Below, one piece after another: positions 18,330-26,793 of a DNA stretch of 64,000 nt; position 1 is the stretch's first letter, and every line of letters begins with the position of its first letter. The notes below the pieces were generated by a model, which was not told the DNA's origin, did not search any database, and was given only the letters and a program-made list of their open reading frames with translations. The stretch covers positions 1-64,000 of the forward strand of contig CAVRXL010000013.1 in NCBI GenBank assembly GCA_963725145.1, read 5' to 3'. This stretch comes from DATAEE01 sp963725145. GTDB taxonomy: Bacteria; Acidobacteriota; Vicinamibacteria; Vicinamibacterales; 2-12-FULL-66-21. The translations under genes and the position numbers were made by a program.

Positions 18330-20738
18330 ATGTCTTTCCTCCACGACATCCGCCATGGCCTCCGAACACTGAGGCGCGTCCCCGGCCTCGTCTTCGTCGC
18401 GGTCCTCACGCTCGCGCTCGGCATCGGCGCGAACACGGCGATCTTCAGCGTCATCTATTCAGTGCTGCTGAAGCCGCTCGTCTTTCCCGACTCGGACCGC
18501 ATCGTTCAGATCTGGATGGCATTTCCCGAACGGGGCCTCGAGCAGACGTCCTGGTCCCATGGCCACTTCTGGGATGCGCGCGACATGGTGCGGTCGTTCG
18601 AGGATCTCGGGGCGATCGACTTCGGCAGCGCGAACCTGACCGGCGTCGGCGACCCGCAGCAGCTCGAGGCCGTTCGCGTGAACGCCGGGTTCTTCCGCGT
18701 GCTCGGCGTGCCGCCGGCGGCGGGACGCCTGCTCCGTCCGGGCGAAGACGCGCCGGGCCAGAACGCGAACGTCGTGATCCTCTCGCACCGGTTCTGGACC
18801 CGGCAGTTCGGCAACGACCCGGCGGTCGTCGGCCGGACGCTGACGCTGAACGGCGTCGGCCACGAAGTCATCGGCATCCTCCCTGCGGGAACGCCGTTTC
18901 TCGACTGGGCGGACGTGTTCCGCCCGCTCGTGCGGACCGCCGACGCGCAGCGCGGCAGCTGGGAAATGGCGGGCATCGGACGGCTGAAGCCTGGAGTGAC
19001 GCTCGAGGCGGCGCGCAGCGATCTGCAGCAGGTCCTGACGACGCTCGGACAGCGCTATCCCGACTCGAGCAAGGGGATGTCGGGCAGCATCGGGCCCCTC
19101 AGCGACGCCGTCGCCGGCGGCAACACGCGCCGGGCGCTGTGGGTGCTGCTCGGCGCCGTCGGGTTCCTGCTGCTCATCGCGTGCGTCAACCTGACGAACC
19201 TGCTGCTCGCCAAGGCGGCCAGCCGGACCCGCGAGATCGCCCTCCGAGCCGCGCTCGGCGCGGGACGGTTGCGCATCGTCCGGCTGCTCGTCGCGGAATC
19301 GCTGGTCCTGTCGGTCGCGGGAGCGGCGCTCGGCTTGCTCCTGGCCTACTGGAGCCTCGAGCTGCTGCGCACGAGCAACGCATGGGGTATCTCGCGGCTC
19401 GACGAGATCGAAATCAACGGATGGATCCTGGCGTTCACGACGGCCGTCGCCGTTATGACGGGCATCCTGACCGGACTCGTCCCGGCGCTGCAGGCCGCGC
19501 GAACCGACCTCGCGCCCGCGCTGCGCGAAGGGGAGCGCAGCGTCGCGGGCACGCCGCGCCAGCAGCGCGTTCGTGCCGTCCTGATCGCCGCGGAAGTCGC
19601 CCTCACGCTCGCGTTGCTCGTCGGCGCGGGTCTGCTGCTCCGCAGTTTCTCGGCGCTGCTCAGCGTCGACCGGGGATTTCAGACCGAGCGGCGGATCCTC
19701 GTCGAGCTGAACCTGCCGCCGTCCTACACCGAAAAGGAAGGGACGCGCGCCGAGCAGTTCGTCCAGGACTTCGAAACGCGCCTGCGGGGTCTGCCGAACG
19801 TCATGGCGGTGAGCACCGTCAGCGGTCGTCCGATGAGCTCCGGGAGCACCGGCATGGGCATCGTGGCGGCCGAGCGTCCTGACGTGAAGGAGATCCCGTG
19901 GGCGAGCTGGCGGCTCATCACCAGGGACTACTTCAAGACGATGGGTGTGCCGCTTCTCAAGGGTCGAACGTTCGACGAGCGCGACATCATCTCGAAGCCG
20001 TGGCGGATCATCGTCAGCCAGCGGCTCGCGGATCTGTTGTGGCCGGGCGAGGATGCCGTCGGCAAGCAGGCAATTCTCTGGAGGGGGCAGGGCGACAATC
20101 GGGCGGAGGTCATCGGCGTCGTGGGGAACATTCGCGAGCGCGGGCTGGCTCAGCCACCGACACTGGCGGTCTACCTTCCGAGCTACGGCTCGAGCCCCGG
20201 CCACATGTACTTCGCGATTCACACGACGATGCCCAAGGAGACGCTCGTCCCGATGGTGCGTGCGACGCTGTCGAATCTCGATCCGTCGCTGCCGCTGTCG
20301 AACATCCAGACGCTCGAGGAGATCGTCGCAGCGTCTACCGCATCGCGCCGTTTTACATTGATCCTGCTCGGCGCGTTCGCGCTTCTGGCGCTCGTGCTGG
20401 CGCTGGTCGGCATCTACGGCGTGATGTCGTATTCGGTGTCGCGGCAGACCGCCGAGATCGGCGTCCGCATCGCGCTCGGCGCCACGAACGATCGCGTGCT
20501 GCGCCTGATCCTGTTGAAGGGCATGAAGCCGGTCGTCGTCGGTATCGTGGTGGGTCTCGTTGCGGCGTTCCTGCTCTCGAGCTTGATTGCGAACCTGCTG
20601 TTCGGCGTGACGGCGCGCGACCCGCTGACGTACGTCGCCGTCGCCGCGCTGCTCGCGTTGACCGCCACTCTGGCCTGCATCGTCCCGGCGCGCCAGGCGC
20701 TCCGCGTCGACGTCGTGTCGGCGCTGAGAGCAGAGTAG
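18330..20738 (+). CDS. ADOP-family ABC-type permease (2)
   Basis: An 802-residue duplicated orphan permease. N-terminal DIRHGLRTLRR motif, TM1 with LALGIGANTAIFSVIYSVLL, periplasmic core, FtsX block (RTREIALRAALGAGRLRIVRLL), linker TM (LIAAEVALTLALLVGAGLLL), second periplasmic region and a second FtsX block (RQTAEIGVRIALGATNDRVLRL). It ends with VPARQALRVDVVSALRAE, the typical family tail. No strong Shine-Dalgarno sequence is visible before ATG 18330. It is probably co-transcribed with permease 3, 107 bases downstream, although a REP-like palindrome lies in that gap. Confidence 0.9.
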   Translation: MSFLHDIRHGLRTLRRVPGLVFVAVLTLALGIGANTAIFSVIYSVLLKPLVFPDSDRIVQIWMAFPERGLEQTSWSHGHFWDARDMVRSFEDLGAIDFGSANLTGVGDPQQLEAVRVNAGFFRVLGVPPAAGRLLRPGEDAPGQNANVVILSHRFWTRQFGNDPAVVGRTLTLNGVGHEVIGILPAGTPFLDWADVFRPLVRTADAQRGSWEMAGIGRLKPGVTLEAARSDLQQVLTTLGQRYPDSSKGMSGSIGPLSDAVAGGNTRRALWVLLGAVGFLLLIACVNLTNLLLAKAASRTREIALRAALGAGRLRIVRLLVAESLVLSVAGAALGLLLAYWSLELLRTSNAWGISRLDEIEINGWILAFTTAVAVMTGILTGLVPALQAARTDLAPALREGERSVAGTPRQQRVRAVLIAAEVALTLALLVGAGLLLRSFSALLSVDRGFQTERRILVELNLPPSYTEKEGTRAEQFVQDFETRLRGLPNVMAVSTVSGRPMSSGSTGMGIVAAERPDVKEIPWASWRLITRDYFKTMGVPLLKGRTFDERDIISKPWRIIVSQRLADLLWPGEDAVGKQAILWRGQGDNRAEVIGVVGNIRERGLAQPPTLAVYLPSYGSSPGHMYFAIHTTMPKETLVPMVRATLSNLDPSLPLSNIQTLEEIVAASTASRRFTLILLGAFALLALVLALVGIYGVMSYSVSRQTAEIGVRIALGATNDRVLRLILLKGMKPVVVGIVVGLVAAFLLSSLIANLLFGVTARDPLTYVAVAALLALTATLACIVPARQALRVDVVSALRAE

Positions 20739-20751
20739 GCCCGATGGCAGG

Positions 20752-20775
20752 GTAGGCCCGACCTTCAGGTCGGGC
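20752..20775. repeat. REP-like palindrome between two permease genes
   Basis: GTAGGCCCGACCT, TC, AGGTCGGGC. In reverse orientation this matches the arrangement of other copies: a palindrome followed by a tail ending CTAC. Confidence 0.6.
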
Positions 20776-20845
20776 GTGGTCGCACGAGCCAGCAGCTAAC
20801 CAGATCCTCTGAGGGGACGTCTGAAGCGAGGAAGAGGTCCGCCTC

Positions 20846-23257
20846 ATGACGATCGTCAGCGACATCCGCCACGCCCTCCGCCTCATGCGCGCCTCGCCGC
20901 TCGTCTCCGCCGTCCTCGTCCTGACGATGACGCTGGGGATCGGCGCGACGACGGCGCTCTTCAGCGTCGTGTACGGCGTGCTCTTCCGGCCCCTGCCGTA
21001 CTACGAGCCCGACCGGCTCATGCAGATTCGCGCCACGCGCGCCGCGCGGGTCATCCCGTCGGTCTCGTACGAGGACTTCAAGGACTTCGAGCGCGAGGAG
21101 CGCGGCTTCCAGCACTTCACGATGTCGGTGTATTGGACCTTCAACCTCACGGGACGCACAGTTCCGCTGCGGCTGCTCGGTGTTCGCGTGACCGGCGAGT
21201 GCTTCCCCATGCTCGGCGTCCCTCCGCTGCACGGCCGCACGATTCTCCCGTCCGACGATCGGCCGGGCGGCGGGAACGTCGCCGTCCTGAGCTACGGACT
21301 CTGGCGGGCGCAGTTCGGCGCGGATCCTGCCATCGTCGGCCAGCCGATCACGCTCAACGGCGTGCCGACGACGATTGTCGGCGTGATGCCGGCATCGTTT
21401 GTCTTTCCGGCGTCCGAGATTCAGTTGTGGGCGCCTCTGGCGGACGAGATGCGCGGTGTGCCGCGCAACAGCCGCTTCATGGCGGCGTACGGGCGGCTGA
21501 AGCCGGGCGTGACTCCGGCACAGGCCGAAGCCGACCTCGACGCGATCGCGGCGCGGCTCGCGCGACAGTTCCCCGACTCGAACGCGGGGTGGACGACGAG
21601 AGTGACGCCGGCCCGAGACGTGCTGACGGGCGACGTCCGCGACGCCCTGCTGGCGCTCTTCGGCGCCGTCGCCGTGGTCCTGCTGATCGCCTGCGCCAAC
21701 GTCGCGAATCTCCTGAGCGCTCGAGCGGCCGGCCGACAACGGGAATTCGCCGTCCGAATCGCGCTCGGCGCCGGGGTGCGGCGCCTGACGATGCAGCACC
21801 TGACCGAGGCGCTGATCTTCGCCTGCACGGGCGGCCTCCTCGGAATCGGCTTTGCCTGGGCGGCGATCGAAGCCGTCCGGCGCCTGGCGCCGGCCGATCT
21901 TCCACGCGTCGAGGAGATCTCGCTGGACACGCCGGTCCTGCTGTTCGCGCTCGCGGCGGTTTTCATCAGCGCGGTGCTGTTCGGCGTCGCGCCGGCGCGC
22001 CAGGCCCGGGCGGTGAACGTCGCCCCTGCTTTGCACGAGGCGGGGCGCGCCTCGACCGGAGGACGCGGCGGCCGACGCCTTCGCGCCGCGCTGGTCGTAG
22101 CGGAGATCGCGCTCGCGGTTCCCCTCGTGGCGGGCGGCGGCCTGCTCGTGCGGAGCTTCGGCCGCGTGCTCAGCGTCGACCCGGGGTTCCGCGCCGACGG
22201 CCTCGTATCGATGGACGTGTATCTCGTCGGGCCGAAGTACGTCCGCATCCCCGATCAGAAAACGTACGTCGCTTCAGCGCTCGATCGGATCGCGAGGCTG
22301 CCGGGAATTGCCGGAGCGGCCGCGATCTCTCAAGTGCCGTTCTCGTCGACGTCAACGGACATGCGGTTCAGGATCGACGGTCAACACCCGGTTTCAGGAG
22401 AAAGCCCCGTGGCCGATTATCGCGCGGCAAGCGCGACGTACTTCGAGACGATGGGCATCTCTCTCAAGGCAGGGCGCGGGATCGCGGACCTCGACACCCC
22501 GTCGAGCCAGCCGGTGACGGTCATCAACGAAACGATGGTGCGGATGCATTTCAGGAGCCCCGCCGAAGCCATCGGCAAGCGCCTGATGTGGGACCAATCC
22601 CCGAATCCGCAATGGGTGACGATCGTCGGGGTGGTGAACGACGTGCGCAGCTCAGGGCCCGAGCGGGAGGAGCCCCCCGCGACCTACGTGCCTTACACCC
22701 AGCGGACCGTGCCTTTCCTTCGCTGGATGACCTTCGTCGCCCGGACGCCCGGCGACGCGGCGACGGCCCTGTCGGCGATCCGCGGCGCGCTGCTCGACGT
22801 CGATCCCGATCAGCCGGTTCACACGATGACGACGCTGGATGCCTTGCTGGGGAAGCTGCTGGCCGAGCGGCGCTTCAACATGCTCCTGATGACGATCTTC
22901 GCGGCGATTGGCGTACTGCTTGCCGCGATCGGGCTGTTCGGGATGCTGTCGTTCGCCGTGGCCCAGCGCACGCGCGAGATCGGGGTTCGGATCGCGCTCG
23001 GTGCGCGGCCCGCCGACGTCATCAGGATGGTGGTGCGGGACGGCGCGGTCCTCAGCGCAGGAGGACTCGCGATCGGCGCCGTCGCCGCGCTTGCCGCGAC
23101 GCGCGCGATCTCGTCGATGCTGTTCGGCGTGACGGCAGCCGATCCCGTGACGTTCGCGATCATCGTGATCGTCGTCGCGACCATCACGCTCGCCGCTTCC
23201 TACGTGCCCGCGCGCCGCGCCGCGTCGGTCGATCCGATCATCGTGATGCGAGAATGA
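20846..23257 (+). CDS. ADOP-family ABC-type permease (3)
   Basis: An 803-residue duplicated orphan permease. Motifs: DIRHALRLMRASP, TM1 with LTMTLGIGATTALFSVVYGVLF, first FtsX block GRQREFAVRIALGAGVRRLTMQ, linker helix LVVAEIALAVPLVAGGGLLV, second FtsX block QRTREIGVRIALGARPADVIRM, and tail ARRAASVDPIIVMRE. Translation start ATG 20846 follows a GAGG stretch. It is followed after 22 bases by a small membrane protein gene, so permease 2, permease 3, the membrane protein and perhaps the SMI1-like gene could be one transcript. Confidence 0.9.
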   Translation: MTIVSDIRHALRLMRASPLVSAVLVLTMTLGIGATTALFSVVYGVLFRPLPYYEPDRLMQIRATRAARVIPSVSYEDFKDFEREERGFQHFTMSVYWTFNLTGRTVPLRLLGVRVTGECFPMLGVPPLHGRTILPSDDRPGGGNVAVLSYGLWRAQFGADPAIVGQPITLNGVPTTIVGVMPASFVFPASEIQLWAPLADEMRGVPRNSRFMAAYGRLKPGVTPAQAEADLDAIAARLARQFPDSNAGWTTRVTPARDVLTGDVRDALLALFGAVAVVLLIACANVANLLSARAAGRQREFAVRIALGAGVRRLTMQHLTEALIFACTGGLLGIGFAWAAIEAVRRLAPADLPRVEEISLDTPVLLFALAAVFISAVLFGVAPARQARAVNVAPALHEAGRASTGGRGGRRLRAALVVAEIALAVPLVAGGGLLVRSFGRVLSVDPGFRADGLVSMDVYLVGPKYVRIPDQKTYVASALDRIARLPGIAGAAAISQVPFSSTSTDMRFRIDGQHPVSGESPVADYRAASATYFETMGISLKAGRGIADLDTPSSQPVTVINETMVRMHFRSPAEAIGKRLMWDQSPNPQWVTIVGVVNDVRSSGPEREEPPATYVPYTQRTVPFLRWMTFVARTPGDAATALSAIRGALLDVDPDQPVHTMTTLDALLGKLLAERRFNMLLMTIFAAIGVLLAAIGLFGMLSFAVAQRTREIGVRIALGARPADVIRMVVRDGAVLSAGGLAIGAVAALAATRAISSMLFGVTAADPVTFAIIVIVVATITLAASYVPARRAASVDPIIVMRE

Positions 23258-23279
23258 TGCGATAGACTGCGACCGACGC

Positions 23280-23705
23280 ATGATGGACCTACAGGCCCGT
23301 TATCTCGTTTTTCACAGCGCGCTGGTGTTGCTGGCGGGCTTGCTTGTCGGCGTGCCGTATGGTCGCGCCGTCCATCGAAATGCGCCGGATCATGTCATCA
23401 AGGCGTGGCGATTGGCGCACGACACGCTGACTCTCGGCCCGACACTAGGGCTGGCGATTGCGGCCATTCTTTCGTCGCTCAGCGTGGGGGACCCGATCAA
23501 GTCCTGGCTCGCGTGGACGTGGGCGGTGTCGAACTATGGCTTTTGCTTTTCGCTCCCCCTCGCCGCCATGGTTGGTCAGCGCGGGCACACGTCGGCCAAG
23601 CCGCTGTCCAATCAGCTTGTCTTCGTCGGCAATATGGTAGGCCTGGGTGCGTCATCAGTTGGCACTGTCGTGCTGCTCTATGCGGCGTACGTTTCTTTGC
23701 CGTAG
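23280..23705 (+). CDS. Small four-TM membrane protein
   Basis: A 141-residue hydrophobic protein; ATG 23280 and ATG 23283 are equivalent candidates. Four membrane segments are visible: ALVLLAGLLVGVPYG, LGPTLGLAIAAILSSL, WTWAVSNYGFCFSLPLAAM and VGLGASSVGTVVLLYAAYV. Conserved-looking His residues in FHSALVLLAG and WRLAHDTL recall the small styrene-oxide-isomerase-like membrane fold, but this comparison is from memory of the pattern only. It lies directly after permease 3; a link to transport is not established. Confidence 0.7.
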   Translation: MMDLQARYLVFHSALVLLAGLLVGVPYGRAVHRNAPDHVIKAWRLAHDTLTLGPTLGLAIAAILSSLSVGDPIKSWLAWTWAVSNYGFCFSLPLAAMVGQRGHTSAKPLSNQLVFVGNMVGLGASSVGTVVLLYAAYVSLP

Positions 23706-23781
23706 GATCTCAACCAGGGCCGGAGCAGTGTGACGCGGTCTAACCCGCGTTGGAGCCGGCCAACGCCCAAGGCGGACGAAA

Positions 23782-24234
23782 TTGTCTTCGACGTGGCGTG
23801 ATCTCGTCCTGCGGCTTTTCCCTGACGCCAAGTTCAGTCCGCCCTGCACGGCCTCGCAACTGGCCGAGGCGGAGCAGGAGCTCAAGGTCAAGTTTCCCGA
23901 GGAGCTCCGATCGCTCTACCTCGAGACGAACGGTGTCAACGTGCTCCACGGGTCGGAGCTCGTCTGGCCCATACCCGAGATGGTCGCGCAGAACGAAATC
24001 TTCTGGGAGGACGAGGACTTCGCCAAGCTCTACATGCCCTTCAACTGCCTGCTGTTCTTCGGCGCGGTGGGCGACGGGGATCAATTCGCGTATCGAATTC
24101 TGGCAGGCGAGATCCCGGACACCTCTTGGATCTACAAATGGGAACACGAGAATGACAATCGGGTCTGGTTCGCCAGGGATCTCGCCGACCTTTTTCAGCG
24201 CTTCGCGAAGCGGTTCGAGCCGGAGCAGCCCTAA
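23782..24234 (+). CDS. SMI1/KNR4-family protein
   Basis: A 150-residue protein starting at TTG 23782. The pattern TASQLAEAEQELKVKFPEEL followed by RSLYLETNGV is the hallmark helix-strand start of SMI1/KNR4 (SUKH) domains, and the remainder (FGAVGDGDQFAYRI, VWFARDLADLFQRF) fits the fold. In bacteria these proteins often act as immunity proteins to polymorphic toxins, but many are free-standing. No toxin gene is adjacent here. Intracellular; no signal peptide. Confidence 0.8.
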   Translation: MSSTWRDLVLRLFPDAKFSPPCTASQLAEAEQELKVKFPEELRSLYLETNGVNVLHGSELVWPIPEMVAQNEIFWEDEDFAKLYMPFNCLLFFGAVGDGDQFAYRILAGEIPDTSWIYKWEHENDNRVWFARDLADLFQRFAKRFEPEQP

Positions 24235-24321
24235 AGGGCTGCGCTACGGCCTGACGCCCCAGCAGGCCTAAAGGCCTGCGCTACGACCTGACGCTGTGGC
24301 AGCCCTGAAGGGCTACGCTAC
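24225..24321. repeat. Three tandem REP-like palindromes, 37-bp period
   Basis: Copies at 24225-24247, 24262-24284 and 24299-24321. Each is GCAG + CCT/GCCT arm, a 2-3 base turn, the complementary arm, then (G/A)CGCTAC. The 14-base spacers share a CCTGACGC core, so the array arose by duplication of the whole 37-bp unit. The first copy overlaps the 3' end of the SMI1-like gene and the last contains the TAG stop of permease 4 (24318-24320). Confidence 0.8.
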
Positions 24322-26720
24322 TCGGCCCTCAGGGCGATCGCCGGGTCCACGCGCGTCGCTCGTCGCGCCGGGAGGTACGACGCCGCCAGCGCCACGAGCA
24401 CGACGCCGCCGACGGTGCCGGCGAGCACGGCCGGATCGGTCGGGCTCACCTCGTAGAGCATCGTGCCCAGCGTGCGTGTCAACACCAGCGACGCGAGCGA
24501 TCCAATCGCGACGCCGATCCCCGCCAGCAGGAGACCTTCTCCCACGACGAGACGCGTGATCCGGCGGCTGTCCGCTCCGAGCGCCACGCGAATACCGATC
24601 TCGCGATGGCGCTGCGCCACCGAGTAAGAGATCACGCTGTAGATCCCGACCGTCGCGAGCAGCGCAGCCAGGAGGGCGAACACCGTCGTCAACACGGACG
24701 ACAGGCGCGAGTCGCCAGCGGCCTGTTCGATGACTCGTGTCAGCGTCTGCACGCGGACGAGCGGAAGCGCCGGATCGACCGCCGCGATCCTCTGGCGGAT
24801 TGCCGGCAGCACGGTCTCGATCGGCACGTTCCCCGTGCGAATCACCGGCGAGAGGCCAGGGACGGGGGACTGCGCGTGCGTGCCGTAGCACTCCGGGACG
24901 GGAGGCGTCCGAAGCGTCCAGGACCGGACGTCGCCTACGATGCCGACGATCTCGAACCATGGGCTCTTGTCGTCAGCGAACGGCGGCTGGATCCGCGCGC
25001 CAAGCGGGCTCTGACCTGGCCAGAACTGTCTGGCCATCGCTTCGTTGATGACGACGACCGGCTGACCTGCGGCCGTGTCCCGCGCGGTCAGCTGCCGGCC
25101 CGCGCGCAACGGCACGCCCATCGCCTCGAAGTAGCCCGGCGTGACCACCCTGAACTCGACGGCGGGCGCCTTGTCCGCCGGCTGCGGTGGCTGTCCCTCG
25201 ATCACGATGGTGCCGTTGAAGCCGAACCGGACGAGCGGCACATGGTTGATGGCGCCGACTGCCTCGACGCCAGGGACCGTCCGAATCTCTTCGAGGAGAC
25301 GCTCGTAGGCCGCCGACACGGTCTTGTCGTCTCCATATCGCGCCGTCGGAAGATTCAGATCGAACGTGACGGCGTTCTCCGCGCGGAATCCGGTCTCCTG
25401 CTGCTGCAGGCGCAACAGGCTCTTCACCATCAGCCCGGCGCCGACGACGAGGACGACGGCGAGCGAGACCTCGGCGACGACGAGGGAGCGGCTCGCTCCG
25501 CGGCCGCCGGCGCTCGAGGCGCCGCGGCCCGCCGCGTCCCGCAGCGCGTCGTTCGGGTCGGTGCGGATGCCGCGCCGCGCTGGTGCGACGCCGAAGAGCA
25601 GGCCGGTCAGCACCGCGACGCCGACAGTGAACACGAGAACGCTGCCATCGATCTCGAGCGACGCCGCGCGCGGAAACGTCGCCGGTGCGAGCGCCTTGAA
25701 CAGGCGCAGCAGCCATCCCGCGAGCACGAGCCCCGTTCCGGCTCCCGCAATCGCAAGAAGAATGCTCTCGGTCAATAACTGCCGGACGATGCGCCACCGC
25801 GCGGCGCCGAGCGCCGTGCGAATCGCCAGCTCGCGGCGGCGCGCGACGCTTCTCGCAAGCAGCAGGTTGGCGACGTTCGCGCACGCGATGAGCAGGACGA
25901 ATGCGACCGCGCCCTGCAGGACGAGCAACGTCCGCCGGTTGCTGTCGACCATGATCTCGTGGAGCGGCCAGACGAGGACGCCGCGTTTCAATCCGCGCTC
26001 TTCGTTGAAAGCGGCGGTGACCGCCTCGAGATCGGCCCGCGCCTGCTCGACCGACGTGCGAGGCCGCATCCGGCCGACGAGTCGCAGGAAGTTGCCCGGC
26101 CCGGCCGTCGCCTCGGAGAGCGAGAGCGGAACCCACGCCTCGGTGCGTCCGGGATATGTGAAGCCCGCCGGCATGACGCCAGTAACGGTTCGTGCCTGAC
26201 CATCCACGGTGATGGTCGAGCCGACAACCCGCGGGTCGGCGCCGAAGCGCCGCATCCACAACGTGTGGCTGAGCACGATCACGGGGGTGCCGCCCGGCTG
26301 ATCTTCATCCGCCGTGAACCAGCGGCCGTGCAGCGGCTCGACGCGCATCGCCTTGAACACGTCCGCGGACACACGCGATCCTCCGACCTGTTCTGGCTCA
26401 GCGCCAGATGCAGTCAGTGTCAGCCCAATCGGCGCCATCGCCCCGAGGGCGACGAGCGTGCGATTGCGCTCTCTCAACGCGAGGTACTTCGCGAACCCGA
26501 CGGACGCGAACCGCACCGCAGGAAAGGTGTCGTGGACATAAACCAGCGCTTCTGGCTCGGGGTAGGGAAGCGGTTTGATCAGGACGCCGTAGACGACGCT
26601 GAAGACCGCCGTGTTCGCGCCGATCCCGAGCGCGAGCGCGGCGAGGGCGGTCACCGTCACCACCGGCTGGCGGATGAAGGTGCGCAGCGCGTAGCGGAGA
26701 TCTTGAATCAGGCGGTCCAT
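24318..26720 (-). CDS. ADOP-family ABC-type permease (4)
   Basis: An 800-residue duplicated orphan permease. N-terminal MDRLIQDLRYALRTFIRQP, TM1 ALALGIGANTAVFSVVYGVL, first FtsX block RRRELAIRTALGAARWRIVRQL, linker LVVAEVSLAVVLVVGAGLMV, second FtsX block QRHREIGIRVALGADSRRITRL, tail PARRATRVDPAIALRAE. Its N-terminus is nearly the same as that of permease 5, so the two are recent paralogs. It is last in the apparent operon regulator-PP2C, permease 6, permease 5, permease 4, but a 73-base gap with two REP-like palindromes separates it from permease 5. Confidence 0.9.
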   Translation of the reverse strand: MDRLIQDLRYALRTFIRQPVVTVTALAALALGIGANTAVFSVVYGVLIKPLPYPEPEALVYVHDTFPAVRFASVGFAKYLALRERNRTLVALGAMAPIGLTLTASGAEPEQVGGSRVSADVFKAMRVEPLHGRWFTADEDQPGGTPVIVLSHTLWMRRFGADPRVVGSTITVDGQARTVTGVMPAGFTYPGRTEAWVPLSLSEATAGPGNFLRLVGRMRPRTSVEQARADLEAVTAAFNEERGLKRGVLVWPLHEIMVDSNRRTLLVLQGAVAFVLLIACANVANLLLARSVARRRELAIRTALGAARWRIVRQLLTESILLAIAGAGTGLVLAGWLLRLFKALAPATFPRAASLEIDGSVLVFTVGVAVLTGLLFGVAPARRGIRTDPNDALRDAAGRGASSAGGRGASRSLVVAEVSLAVVLVVGAGLMVKSLLRLQQQETGFRAENAVTFDLNLPTARYGDDKTVSAAYERLLEEIRTVPGVEAVGAINHVPLVRFGFNGTIVIEGQPPQPADKAPAVEFRVVTPGYFEAMGVPLRAGRQLTARDTAAGQPVVVINEAMARQFWPGQSPLGARIQPPFADDKSPWFEIVGIVGDVRSWTLRTPPVPECYGTHAQSPVPGLSPVIRTGNVPIETVLPAIRQRIAAVDPALPLVRVQTLTRVIEQAAGDSRLSSVLTTVFALLAALLATVGIYSVISYSVAQRHREIGIRVALGADSRRITRLVVGEGLLLAGIGVAIGSLASLVLTRTLGTMLYEVSPTDPAVLAGTVGGVVLVALAASYLPARRATRVDPAIALRAE

Positions 26721-26732
26721 AATTTGTCCGCG

Positions 26733-26781
26733 GCAGGCCTGAAGGCCTGCGCTGCACCGCAGCCCTGAAGGGCTGCGCTAC
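26733..26781. repeat. Two REP-like palindromes between permeases 5 and 4
   Basis: GCAGGCCTGAAGGCCTGC plus GCTGC (26733-26755) and GCAGCCCTGAAGGGCTGC plus GCTAC (26759-26781). They could form hairpins in the transcript between the two genes and so adjust expression of permease 4. Confidence 0.8.
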
Positions 26782-26793
26782 GGCGAACGCGTT

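Noticed and set aside
18459..20222. Long open frame antisense to permease 2
   Set aside because: It is a high-GC shadow: biased in Arg/Asp/Gln, no domain motifs, and the plus-strand frame is a clear permease.
24225..24321. Possible CRISPR array (three repeats, regular spacing)
   Set aside because: Repeats are self-palindromic, spacers are only 14 bases and alike, and no cas genes are present.
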